A DNA stretch of 7,193 nt. Source: Gammaproteobacteria bacterium (GTDB lineage: Bacteria > Pseudomonadota > Gammaproteobacteria > SZUA-152). The notes under the pieces are model-generated. The model was given only the letters and a program-made list of their open reading frames with translations, had not been told where the DNA came from and did no database searches. The translations under genes were made by a program, and so were the position numbers. Shown in pieces: positions 1 through 6,416 of the stretch. How positions within the stretch are numbered: position 1 is the stretch's first letter; the number at the start of each line of letters is the position of its first letter. Location: NCBI GenBank assembly GCA_003229995.1, contig QIGJ01000305.1, positions 1-7,193 of the forward strand. The letters run 5' to 3'.

Positions 1-804
1 CTGATCCAATACAAACACGTATTATTGAGTATCTTTTTGTTCGGCATGTTACTGGCCGCAGGTTTTGCCTTTTTATCAACACCGGTTTATCGTGCCGAAC
101 TGGTGATGGCTCCATCCGTAGAAGAAAAAAACGGGAGGCTATCATCACTGGCTGGACAATTTGGTGGTCTGGCCTCGTTAGCGGGAGTCAACCTGGGTGG
201 CGGTGGTAATGACATGGACAGGGTATTGGCAACGTTAAAATCGCGTGTTTTTTTGCTACCATTTTTGCAACAGGAAAAAATCGTTCCATTGTTTGCACAG
301 GGGTTGAGCAGTGAAACACCCAGTACACTGGATGTGTATGAAACTTTCTCGGGAGATGTGCTGGATATCCGCAAGGATAATAAAACAGGGTTGATGACCC
401 TGGGTGTCGAATGGCGTGACCCGGTATTAGCCGCTTATTGGGCGAATACGCTGGTGGCACGTCTCAACGAACATCAGCGACAGGCAGCCATTAAGGAAGC
501 GCAACAGAGTATCGATTATCTCAACCAGCAACTGTCGAAGACCAGCGTGGTGGATATGCAGCAAGCCATCTATCGGCTTATTGAAGCGCAAACCCGGGCC
601 ATTATGCTGGCTAACGTGAAAAAAGAGTATGTGATGCAGATAATAGACCCGGCGCTGGCACCCGAAAAAAGGGTGCGGCCACAGCGCAGCCTGATTTTGC
701 TATTGGGAGCAGTGCTCAGTGTAATGGTGGGTATTTTCATTATTTTTCTATTGCATGGTCTGAAGGCTTTTAAGCAACGGCTTGCACAAAGTGATGCAAT
801 ATAA
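1..804 (+). CDS. Wzz/chain-length determinant family protein, 5' end missing
   Basis: Inner-membrane polysaccharide co-polymerase that sets the modal length of O-antigen or another Wzy-dependent surface polysaccharide (role from family knowledge). The reading frame is open from base 1 through the TAA at 802-804 (267 codons). The first possible start, a TTG at base 25, lies inside a hydrophobic stretch, so the true start is upstream of the window. A first membrane segment is encoded at about 19-78, followed by PVYRAELVM, typical of the start of the Wzz periplasmic domain. A Gly-rich stretch (LAGVNLGGGGND) is encoded at about 184-213. The middle is helical and Gln-rich (LNEHQRQAAIKEAQQSIDYL), as in Wzz coiled coils. 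The Pro-containing segment APEKRVRPQR (658-687) precedes the second membrane segment at about 691-762, and a short basic cytoplasmic tail ends the protein. No kinase domain follows, so it is not a Wzc-type tyrosine kinase. The polysaccharide served cannot be told from here. Confidence 0.85.
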   Translation: MIQYKHVLLSIFLFGMLLAAGFAFLSTPVYRAELVMAPSVEEKNGRLSSLAGQFGGLASLAGVNLGGGGNDMDRVLATLKSRVFLLPFLQQEKIVPLFAQGLSSETPSTLDVYETFSGDVLDIRKDNKTGLMTLGVEWRDPVLAAYWANTLVARLNEHQRQAAIKEAQQSIDYLNQQLSKTSVVDMQQAIYRLIEAQTRAIMLANVKKEYVMQIIDPALAPEKRVRPQRSLILLLGAVLSVMVGIFIIFLLHGLKAFKQRLAQSDAI

Positions 805-833
805 GGTTTTGTCAGAAAATGCCTCCAGGGTCT

Positions 834-1050
834 GTTAAAGAAGGTGTACGCAATAAGGAATGGGCACGCAATAATTTCCCTGTTTAGCATCCCGACTTCA
901 GCCCGTCTTCGCCCGTTCTTCAATCACAAAAGCTCGAAATAGAAGCACTTTTGTTCAATCAGAACGAACGAAGTCGGACTAAATCCAGGCGCTAAACCGG
1001 GAAGTTATTGCGTGCCCATTCCTAACTTTCTTGTCGCGCACATTCCTAAC
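834..1050. repeat. Long imperfect palindromic element between convergent genes (copy 1)
   Basis: Non-coding element filling the gap between the Wzz gene and the M16 peptidase gene, both of which read towards it. The arms 856-888 and 991-1023 are inverted repeats matching at 31 of 33 positions. Further in, 892-899 pairs with 970-977, 914-919 with 961-966, and 926-932 with 948-954, leaving an apex at about 933-947. The element can therefore be drawn as one long cruciform or RNA hairpin with bulges, and similarity continues more weakly out to about 834 and 1050. Positions 901-920 hold two adjacent related 10-mers (gcccgtcttc, gcccgttctt). The core 896-941 recurs at 7135-7180. It ends 6 bases before the peptidase stop codon. 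It may act as a bidirectional terminator or be a non-autonomous mobile element (MITE-like); neither is shown by sequence alone. Confidence 0.85.
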
Positions 1051-1056
1051 GTTTCA

Positions 1057-3999
1057 TCACACCTGCCGCAATGTTAAGTCCAGCTCATCGGCTATTTCAC
1101 CCGACTGCGGATTGCTGATGACCGCTGTACTGGCCAACTCTGGTTTTAAATAGGTTTCTCCCACCTGTTGCAGGTCTTCCAGGGTTACAGCCAAAATACG
1201 TTGGCGATGCTGATGGCGTTGTTCCGGGGTGCGACCATAAAGTGTGCTGTGAAAAGCACTTTTGGCTTCACCTGCGGGGGATGATGGTTTGTCCAGGCCA
1301 CCAATGACACCAAGAATGGCTTCTTCCACCTGACGCCATTCGTGTTTTTCTGTCAGCAGCCAGTCAATCGCATGGTCAAAATCACGCAATGTTTCTGCCA
1401 GTCGTGGATCACGATAAGAATAAAAATGAAAGCTGGCACTGTCGGAATCATGGCTGGCACCGCCACCGTAGGCACCTCCTTGTTCGCGAATAACACGATG
1501 TAGAAATCCGTTGCGTAAAAAGCCGCCGAGTACTGCCAAAGCGGCGGCATCGGGATGAGCAACGGGTACCGTCGGGTAGGCTTTGGCGCAGAAGTTCACC
1601 GATGTGCTGGTGGTCCAGAGCTCCTTCACCGTTTCACGTGTGTTCGACAAGGCAAATGGTGTGGGGTTTTCCTGTTTGTCGGCGGCCCAAAGTGTGTTGC
1701 AATCCTGTTGCAAGGCATCCAGGTTTTCATTTTCACCGATGAATAAAAATTGACTGGGGCTGTTTTGTAATATGTTGTGTAATGCAGACATTTCTTCAGT
1801 CAGTCGGGATAACGCGGTTTTATCATCAAGACGGTCATCCAGTTGTTTGATCGTGCTGATTCCCGGCAAACCGGACAGACGGTATTTCAGTGCCGCAGCC
1901 GGACTCATTCCCGAACTGGCAGCCTGCATCGCCAATGTGTGGCCACGGCCAGTAATACTTTGCTCGCGACTGGCGCGTAATTGTGCCATGAGTTCACGAA
2001 TGCGCTCGTGTTCATCAAAACGTGTGTGATGGAAAATATCACGCATGAGTTCACTGAATGCGGAGTGATTTCGCGCGAGCGCCTTGCCGGATAAAATGAA
2101 ATGGCCGCTGCTGTTTTGCTCGTTATCGATGGCTCCACGTAACGCGGTGTAAGCGCCAATGCCGCCACTCACACTACTTTGCAATGCCTGCATGGTGAGA
2201 TAGTCGCGCTTGCCACAACCGAGTTCTGTCAGACAATTGGTGTAATAAGGCAGAATGGCCAGTAGCTCATCATCCAGTTTTGGCAGATCAACAATGAGCT
2301 GTTGATAAATAATACCGTTGGTGCCTTGTTTAAAGCGGTGAGTCGGCCGTCCCTGTATCGTGGTTTTTTTGCCAGTGGCGATGTTGAGTTGATGTGGTAC
2401 ATCTTCCAGCCCGACCTTGGGCAGGATGCTTTCATCATCTTGTTGGTTTTGGCGTTTTTCAAGTTGCCCGGCGAGTTGCACAACGTCTTGTTGTTCTTTT
2501 GCGCTGAGGCCAGCTCTGATTTTTGCCAGATGGGCTACCTCTGCGGCGTCGCGGCGGACATTCAACTGTGCATCGGGTTTTAATGTTAAGCGGATGCGAT
2601 GTGGGTTGTCCAACAGTTGTTCCTGAATCAGGCGGGTAATAAATGTCGGGTCTTCAATGTCTGAGCGCAATTGTTTGAGAGTGGGCTCCAGGTTGAAGGC
2701 TTTCAGGGTGTCGCCATAATGTATGGCAGTGGGCAAGGCATCCAGAATCAGTTGCAGTCCATACGGATAGGAATCACCGGTAATTTCACGCTGTTGCAAT
2801 TCCAGTTGGTGCAGCACCGCTTCAACACGTTGTTGTGGAATACCTTCACTGACAACCTTTTTCAGGGTTGAGATAATCAAGTCCTCAACGGCTTGCATGT
2901 TGTCCGTATTGCTGCCTTCCACGCCGCAAATAAAGGTCATTTCCTTATTGGAATTATCCAGGCCACAAAGAGGAGAGGGTGCGGCACCGAGGTTTGTGGT
3001 TTCCAAAGCTTGTTGCAGAGGGGATGCGCTGTCTTCCAGCAAAATGCCTTCCAATAATTCTGCAGTGAGCGCTGTGCGTAAATCGGTGGAAGCACCTAAT
3101 AACCAATTCACCACAATATGTGTTTTGTCACCCTCCTGTTCGGATTCGTCCAGGGCATAAAACTCTTCCACGTTCAGTGGTGCCATAAAACGTTTTTCGT
3201 CGGGCACAAAAATATGTTCATTTGATCGTTGAAATTGACTCAATACCCGTTCTTCAAATTGTTGTTGCAATTCAACGGCAGGAATATCGCCATAAGTCAT
3301 AAAAATGGCATTGGAGGGGTGATAGTGTTTTTTATAAAAAGCCTTGAGTTCGGCATAGCTTAAATCGGGGATGTCAGTGGGTTCGCCGCCACTGTTAAAA
3401 TGATAAGTATTGGTGGGGAAGGTGTATTTTGTCAGTGCCTGCCACAAAGTGCTGACGGGTGAACTCATGGCCCCTTTCATTTCATTGAAGACCACCCCTT
3501 TAAATGTCAATTCGCTATTGGGGTCGTCCGGTGTTGCAAATTCAATGCGGTGACCTTCCTGGGAAAAATCCAACTCGTCCAGGTTGGAAAAAAACACAGC
3601 ATCCAGATAAACATCGAGCAGGTTAAAAAAATCCTTGCGGTTTTGGCTGGCGAAGGGATAGGCCGTCCAGTCGCTGCTGGTAAAGGCATTCATAAAAGTA
3701 TTGAGCGAGCGCCGGATCATCATAAAAAACGGGTCGCGTACCGGATAGCGTTGACTGCCACAAAGGGCGGTGTGTTCGAGGATATGCGCAACGCCGCGAG
3801 AATCAGTTGGCACGGTGCGCAGACCGACCAAGAAAACATTTTCGCTGTTGTCTGCGGCAAGGTGAAAATGTTGTGCCCCAGTGTCGATATGCTCAAATTC
3901 ATCAATGCTCAGGTTCAGTGACTCGACGAATTCTCGACGAAGATGACGAAAGCCAGGGTAGGTTGGGATTTCGTGCGTGGTGTTTGCGGATGTGCTCAT
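1057..3999 (-). CDS. M16C family zinc metallopeptidase (PreP/presequence-protease-like)
   Basis: Large clamshell zinc peptidase of the insulinase/pitrilysin superfamily, closest in plan to PreP (PITRM1 and plant presequence protease), which degrade unstructured peptides inside a closed chamber. The 980-residue length fits that subfamily (about 970-1000). The inverted zinc motif HILEH is at residues 72-76 (H72, E75 as base, H76). The third ligand is probably E173 in the NEMKG segment. The stretch from YPVRDPFF to NAFTSSDWTAYP (about 85-115) is characteristic of the subfamily. The C-terminal half carries R838 and Y844 in REQGGAYGGG, with the six-residue spacing of the substrate-contacting Arg/Tyr pair of plant PreP. 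All key residues are intact. No signal peptide or membrane segment is seen, so it is probably cytosolic; the native substrate is unknown. It starts at ATG 3999 behind a weak GAG-type ribosome site. A TATAAC -10-like hexamer at 4058-4053 is the only promoter hint, with no good -35. Confidence 0.93.
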   Translation of the reverse strand: MSTSANTTHEIPTYPGFRHLRREFVESLNLSIDEFEHIDTGAQHFHLAADNSENVFLVGLRTVPTDSRGVAHILEHTALCGSQRYPVRDPFFMMIRRSLNTFMNAFTSSDWTAYPFASQNRKDFFNLLDVYLDAVFFSNLDELDFSQEGHRIEFATPDDPNSELTFKGVVFNEMKGAMSSPVSTLWQALTKYTFPTNTYHFNSGGEPTDIPDLSYAELKAFYKKHYHPSNAIFMTYGDIPAVELQQQFEERVLSQFQRSNEHIFVPDEKRFMAPLNVEEFYALDESEQEGDKTHIVVNWLLGASTDLRTALTAELLEGILLEDSASPLQQALETTNLGAAPSPLCGLDNSNKEMTFICGVEGSNTDNMQAVEDLIISTLKKVVSEGIPQQRVEAVLHQLELQQREITGDSYPYGLQLILDALPTAIHYGDTLKAFNLEPTLKQLRSDIEDPTFITRLIQEQLLDNPHRIRLTLKPDAQLNVRRDAAEVAHLAKIRAGLSAKEQQDVVQLAGQLEKRQNQQDDESILPKVGLEDVPHQLNIATGKKTTIQGRPTHRFKQGTNGIIYQQLIVDLPKLDDELLAILPYYTNCLTELGCGKRDYLTMQALQSSVSGGIGAYTALRGAIDNEQNSSGHFILSGKALARNHSAFSELMRDIFHHTRFDEHERIRELMAQLRASREQSITGRGHTLAMQAASSGMSPAAALKYRLSGLPGISTIKQLDDRLDDKTALSRLTEEMSALHNILQNSPSQFLFIGENENLDALQQDCNTLWAADKQENPTPFALSNTRETVKELWTTSTSVNFCAKAYPTVPVAHPDAAALAVLGGFLRNGFLHRVIREQGGAYGGGASHDSDSASFHFYSYRDPRLAETLRDFDHAIDWLLTEKHEWRQVEEAILGVIGGLDKPSSPAGEAKSAFHSTLYGRTPEQRHQHRQRILAVTLEDLQQVGETYLKPELASTAVISNPQSGEIADELDLTLRQV

Positions 4000-4112
4000 T
4001 AAAAGGTCTCGTGGTTGGCAGCTTGCGTCAGTTTATTGATGCCGCGTGAATAGTTATAAAATAATTGTGGTTTATAGTGAGCCAGTGATATTGAACCCGT
4101 GATCTGGTCATG

Positions 4113-5030
4113 TCACAGCGTCAAACCGCTGAGCATTTTCGCATAAGCCTGAAGGTACGACCATTCATGTTTGACGAGGATAATATCTTCTTTAATCGGC
4201 ATCAACATGAACAGATCGTCGATCACGTATTGCATTGAGAGTAATACAGCGGCACCGGGTACGGTAGCCAGGGCTTCTGTCGCGGTCTGTTTGCGGGTGA
4301 ATTTTTTATCCAGATTGAGGTCTTTGGCCATTTGTCGCAGCTGGCTCATTTTTAATACGGTCAAACGCGCATTTAAGGGGATGTGCCGACCTTTGCGGGC
4401 AATACGGGACTTCGCCAGATATTCCAGAATTTTGCGATTCGGATCAAGTGGTGGAATGTGCAGAGTCACTGATTGCGGGTAAGCGGTGTAGTGGCCGAAA
4501 TAAAGATCGAATTCGTGGTCGCCAAAGCGGGATATCAAGTCCTGGGAAATCAGTCGCGTTGATTTTGGATTGAATCCTATCAGCAGTTTGCGCTCGGTTT
4601 TAGTGAGCGGTTCCAGCAGTTTTATGAGCAGCGCCTGTGTGGATGAAGGAGGCGCTTCGTTTTCCTTTTGCCGACGTAGCTGCACTAAACAGGCATCAAT
4701 TTCCACAAAACCTGGACGGTTAAAGGCGAGAAAAGTGTTGATAGCAACAGTATCTTGTTTGTCGATCAGGATTTTCAGGCTATTAATGTTTTGTTCATTC
4801 AGTCCGGTAACGGACAGTTCCTCCGTTAATTTTCGGCCGCGTTGACGCGGAGGTCTTTGATTTAATGGCGTGATTGTTGAGGGCTGTGTTGATACCTTCT
4901 TCGGTTTTTGCGAAATGTTTTCTTTGTGTAGATTTTTGTTTCTCGGTGACCCGATGTGGATTAGCCAGCGCTGCACAGCCAGCAGAGTCAGGATCGTGCC
5001 CATCACAATTAACAGCGGAACTGGATTCAT
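4113..5030 (-). CDS. Hypothetical single-pass membrane-anchored protein
   Basis: I do not recognise this 305-residue protein. Residues 4-23 are hydrophobic (LLIVMGTILTLLAV) and followed by W/R/H, consistent with an uncleaved N-terminal membrane anchor. Residues 28-67 are basic, Pro/Ser/Thr/Gln-rich and probably a flexible linker (KPKK, RPPRQRGRK). The remaining ~235 residues look soluble and mixed helical. Residues 224-257 (LKMSQLRQMAKDLNL followed by a Lys/Thr-rich stretch) resemble the helix-extended-helix layout of a SAP domain, but this is a by-eye resemblance only. The few residues before the anchor carry no charge while those after it are basic, which by the positive-inside rule suggests a cytoplasmic C-terminal domain. 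ATG 5030 is chosen because the anchor begins right after it; the ribosome site upstream is weak. It lies 113 bp upstream of the peptidase gene on the same strand, so cotranscription is possible. Confidence 0.75.
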   Translation of the reverse strand: MNPVPLLIVMGTILTLLAVQRWLIHIGSPRNKNLHKENISQKPKKVSTQPSTITPLNQRPPRQRGRKLTEELSVTGLNEQNINSLKILIDKQDTVAINTFLAFNRPGFVEIDACLVQLRRQKENEAPPSSTQALLIKLLEPLTKTERKLLIGFNPKSTRLISQDLISRFGDHEFDLYFGHYTAYPQSVTLHIPPLDPNRKILEYLAKSRIARKGRHIPLNARLTVLKMSQLRQMAKDLNLDKKFTRKQTATEALATVPGAAVLLSMQYVIDDLFMLMPIKEDIILVKHEWSYLQAYAKMLSGLTL

Positions 5031-5081
5031 TGCTTAAGGGTGTCTGTGACCTGTGGGGTTTGGTGTCGCATTGCGGGATAC

Positions 5082-5109
5082 AGTATACCCGTCCGGCTTG
5101 CTTGCGCAA
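5082..5109 (-). promoter_or_regulatory. Candidate sigma-70 promoter for the 4113-5030 gene
   Basis: On the minus strand, TTGCGC (5109-5104) and TATACT (5087-5082) are separated by 16 bases. The -10 matches the consensus at 5 of 6 positions and the -35 at 4 of 6. Transcription would start near 5075, giving a leader of about 45 bases before ATG 5030. The -35 lies inside the hairpin at 5088-5127. Confidence 0.45.
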
Positions 5110-5127
5110 TGCAGCGCAGCAAACGGG
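5088..5127. other. Imperfect inverted repeat (hairpin) in the divergent intergenic region
   Basis: cccgt (5088-5092) pairs with acggg (5123-5127). Inside it, ttgc (5098-5101) pairs with gcaa (5119-5122), and tgcgc (5103-5107) with gcgca (5114-5118). The loop is aatgca, with bulges at 5093-5097 and 5102. No T-tract follows on either strand, so it does not look like an intrinsic terminator. It overlaps the spacer and -35 of the minus-strand promoter candidate and could be an operator or a leftover repeat. Confidence 0.5.
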
Positions 5128-5212
5128 CTGACCAGAAAAAGTTCAGCGATTCCGTTGTGCGAAAAACGGACAATAACCATTCAAGCTGGATGGATGTTGG
5201 ACGATAACGAGG

Positions 5213-5240
5213 TTGACATGATATTTTTTTATGAGACTAT
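5213..5240 (+). promoter_or_regulatory. Candidate promoter for the 71-residue protein gene
   Basis: A perfect TTGACA -35 hexamer at 5213-5218 is followed 16 bases later by GACTAT (5235-5240). That -10 is weak (3 of 6) but keeps the A at position 2 and T at position 6. The region downstream is strongly AT-rich up to the ribosome site, which would give an untranslated leader of about 60-65 bases. Confidence 0.35.
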
Positions 5241-5296
5241 TCATTATTAAATCAATAAGTTAAAATATATTTCTCAAGTGTTATCTAAAAAGAGAA

Positions 5297-5301
5297 AGGA
5301 G
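5297..5301 (+). promoter_or_regulatory. Strong ribosome binding site fixing the start at 5311
   Basis: AGGAG at 5297-5301, in the purine-rich run aaaggagaag, lies 9 bases before ATG 5311. The same frame is open further up to a GTG at 5278, but that codon has no ribosome site and would put this one inside the gene. ATG 5311 is therefore the start. Confidence 0.8.
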
Positions 5302-5310
5302 AAGCAAGAC

Positions 5311-5526
5311 ATGGAAATTAACAATATTATTCCAATTCCAGTGGTACCCGAAGTGAAGGTTGAGCCTCCTCGTGATGCCCAACTGCAAACTGCGGTGCCG
5401 GAGGCTGTACAGGGCGAGTCAGCGCAAAATAATTCACAGGCTGATACAGGGGGGGACAGCGGTACCCCAGGAGGTTCACGCGATGAGTCTGCCACTGTGG
5501 GACGCTATGTTGATGAACGTGTTTGA
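5311..5526 (+). CDS. Small hypothetical protein, Pro/Gly/acidic-rich, probably disordered
   Basis: This 71-residue protein is not one I recognise. It begins MEINNIIPIPVVPEV, a short hydrophobic Ile/Pro/Val segment. Residues 20-60 are rich in Gln, Ala, Gly, Ser and Asp (QADTGGDSGTPGGSRDES), which predicts intrinsic disorder. It ends with a short charged tail, GRYVDERV. There is no signal peptide, membrane helix, cysteine or recognisable domain. The case for coding is the strong ribosome site at the right distance, the candidate promoter, and isolation between AT-rich non-coding stretches. An opposite-strand frame over the same bases lacks comparable initiation signals. It stands alone on the plus strand, divergent from the 4113-5030 gene and convergent with the S24-like gene. 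The run at 5527-5578 is very AT-rich and shows no clear terminator. Confidence 0.7.
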   Translation: MEINNIIPIPVVPEVKVEPPRDAQLQTAVPEAVQGESAQNNSQADTGGDSGTPGGSRDESATVGRYVDERV

Positions 5527-5578
5527 CTTAAAATTAATTTAATAAAAACAAATAGATATAACAGTTAGTTAATCTTTT

Positions 5579-5932
5579 TCATGAGACTGGTGTTTCGCCA
5601 GATGTCAGTGGATATTCAAAATATACGGTGTCTTTACGCCGCCGCCCGTTTCGTTGGGTAACCACCCCTTTCACACGAAAATCGTCTTCCAGCATTACCG
5701 CTATTTCACCGGGTTTCAGATACTCCAGCCGACGGCCGTTTTCATCACGCACGTACAAACCAAACAGCACTTCTGATTTGTTGATCAGTACCGCGTAGCT
5801 GTGGCTTATCAGTGGGTAACCCGGGTCCACTACAATGATGTGACCATTCTCGAAAACAGGCGACATACTGTCACCAATGACACGTAAAACAAAAGCTTCC
5901 GCACCTTCGGAACTGCAACCTGTGTGTGACAT
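5579..5932 (-). CDS. HTH-less S24/LexA-fold protein lacking the catalytic lysine
   Basis: This 117-residue protein has the peptidase S24 (LexA/UmuD C-terminal) fold and no N-terminal DNA-binding domain. VIGDSMSPVFENGHIIVVDP (residues 18-37) is the classic nucleophile segment, with S22 in G-D-S-M. In LexA and UmuD the general-base lysine lies in E-V-T-V-K or E-F-T-V-K. Here the aligned stretch is E54-V-L-F-G58, so the lysine is replaced by glycine and self-cleavage is doubtful; K52 is close by but not at the aligned place. The C-terminus (residues 76-117) departs from typical S24 and is basic in the middle (QRNGRRRK). The family suggests a stress- or repressor-derived role, but the function is unknown. 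It begins 23 bases after the yheU stop codon on the same strand, so the two are probably cotranscribed. Confidence 0.8.
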   Translation of the reverse strand: MSHTGCSSEGAEAFVLRVIGDSMSPVFENGHIIVVDPGYPLISHSYAVLINKSEVLFGLYVRDENGRRLEYLKPGEIAVMLEDDFRVKGVVTQRNGRRRKDTVYFEYPLTSGETPVS

Positions 5933-5939
5933 TCGCTTT

Positions 5940-5944
5940 CCTCC
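5940..5944 (-). promoter_or_regulatory. Ribosome binding site deciding the S24-like start
   Basis: GGAGG on the minus strand (5944-5940) stands 7 bases before ATG 5932. An in-frame TTG at 5959 would add nine residues (from MRLRNGG to MSHT), but it overlaps the yheU stop region and would put this ribosome site inside the coding sequence. The ATG is therefore preferred. Confidence 0.8.
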
Positions 5945-5955
5945 ATTTCTTAATC

Positions 5956-6189
5956 TCAATCGCTGTGGGTATAAGCCCGCGCCTGCGCGGCGGTGGTGAT
6001 ATTGCAGGTTTCCAGCGTCGTGTCATAAACAATCACTGCCTCGCCTTTTTCCAATTGTTGCACGACCTGCTGCACTTTTTCTCTCAGCGGAGTTTCGCAG
6101 TTGCCGTAATCGGTACCACTGCGGGTGACAAATTCTTCCACCAGGGCGTGTAAGGCATCCGGTGATAATTCCTGGTGAGGGATAATCAT
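5956..6189 (-). CDS. yheU: YheU family protein (UPF0270)
   Basis: This 77-residue protein belongs to UPF0270, named after Escherichia coli YheU (72 residues). The family's biochemical role is unknown to me. The N-terminus MIIPHQELSPDALHALVEEF, then the TRSGTDYG segment (residues 22-29), closely matches YheU as I recall it (MLIPWQDLSPETL, REGTDYG). The helix REKVQQVVQQLEKGEAVIVYD (about 36-56) and the ETCNI segment (60-64) also fit the family. It is a small soluble acidic protein with no signal peptide. The extra length compared with E. coli is at the C-terminus (QARAYTHSD). ATG 6189 is fixed by the conserved N-terminus; the upstream ribosome site is poor. It is the first gene of a probable two-gene unit with the S24-like gene. 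Confidence 0.9.
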   Translation of the reverse strand: MIIPHQELSPDALHALVEEFVTRSGTDYGNCETPLREKVQQVVQQLEKGEAVIVYDTTLETCNITTAAQARAYTHSD

Positions 6190-6416
6190 CTATTTTTGTA
6201 GGGTATTTTCGATTGAAATCGGGTTATTGATCGGCATTTTTTGCAAAATAACTATGAATAGCTTATTACTCAATATATAGTTTCCACAGAGAGACTCAAA
6301 AAACTGGGTAATTTATTATGGTTGAGTATAGCGATTGTGTCGGGTGGATAGTATCGGGCTGATTGCATCGGATTAAAAGAGTGCGGATGTGGTAGATACC
6401 AACGGCTGGGGGGCCA
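6190..6416. other. Divergent intergenic region between yheU and the Sel1-repeat gene
   Basis: This 227-bp region must drive yheU leftwards and the Sel1-repeat gene rightwards. It is AT-rich at 6190-6315 and more GC-rich towards the Sel1 gene. Apart from the yheU promoter candidate at 6245-6273, I see no convincing plus-strand promoter: a TTGAGT at 6322-6327 has no good -10 at the right distance. No ORF, RNA gene or strong repeat was found. Confidence 0.5.
6245..6273 (-). promoter_or_regulatory. Candidate sigma-70 promoter for yheU and the S24-like gene
   Basis: On the minus strand, TTGAGT (6273-6268) and TATTTT (6250-6245) are 17 bases apart, each matching the consensus at 4 of 6 positions. 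Transcription would start near 6238, about 50 bases before the yheU ATG. In an AT-rich region such matches arise by chance, so this is only a candidate. Confidence 0.35.

Noticed and set aside
25..804. Wzz gene as a complete gene starting at TTG 25
   Set aside because: The frame is open to base 1 and the TTG lies inside the first membrane segment, so the cytoplasmic N-terminus would be missing. Treated as 5' truncated by the window edge.
570..923. Minus-strand open frame running from the palindrome into the Wzz gene
   Set aside because: It begins in the non-coding repeat, overlaps the end of a well-supported gene on the other strand and resembles no protein I know.
834..1050. CRISPR array or tRNA gene in the repeat-rich gap
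   Set aside because: There are no evenly spaced direct repeats with unique spacers, and no cloverleaf; the structure is a single nested palindrome.
3550..3921. Plus-strand open frames within the M16 gene, including this 123-codon one
   Set aside because: They are antisense to a complete gene with intact catalytic motifs, have no family resemblance and no ribosome sites that stand out.
5074..5092. Possible LexA (SOS) box, because tactgtat occurs on the minus strand
   Set aside because: Only one half-site resembles the CTGT-N8-ACAG consensus; the other half is absent.
4795..5109. Minus-strand 104-codon frame overlapping the start of the 305-residue gene
   Set aside because: It is in another frame of a gene whose membrane anchor and linker make sense, and it runs through the promoter and hairpin region.
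5274..5495. Minus-strand frame opposite the 71-residue gene
   Set aside because: It is the complement of a frame with a strong ribosome site, and its Ser/Cys-rich product looks like a reverse-strand artefact.
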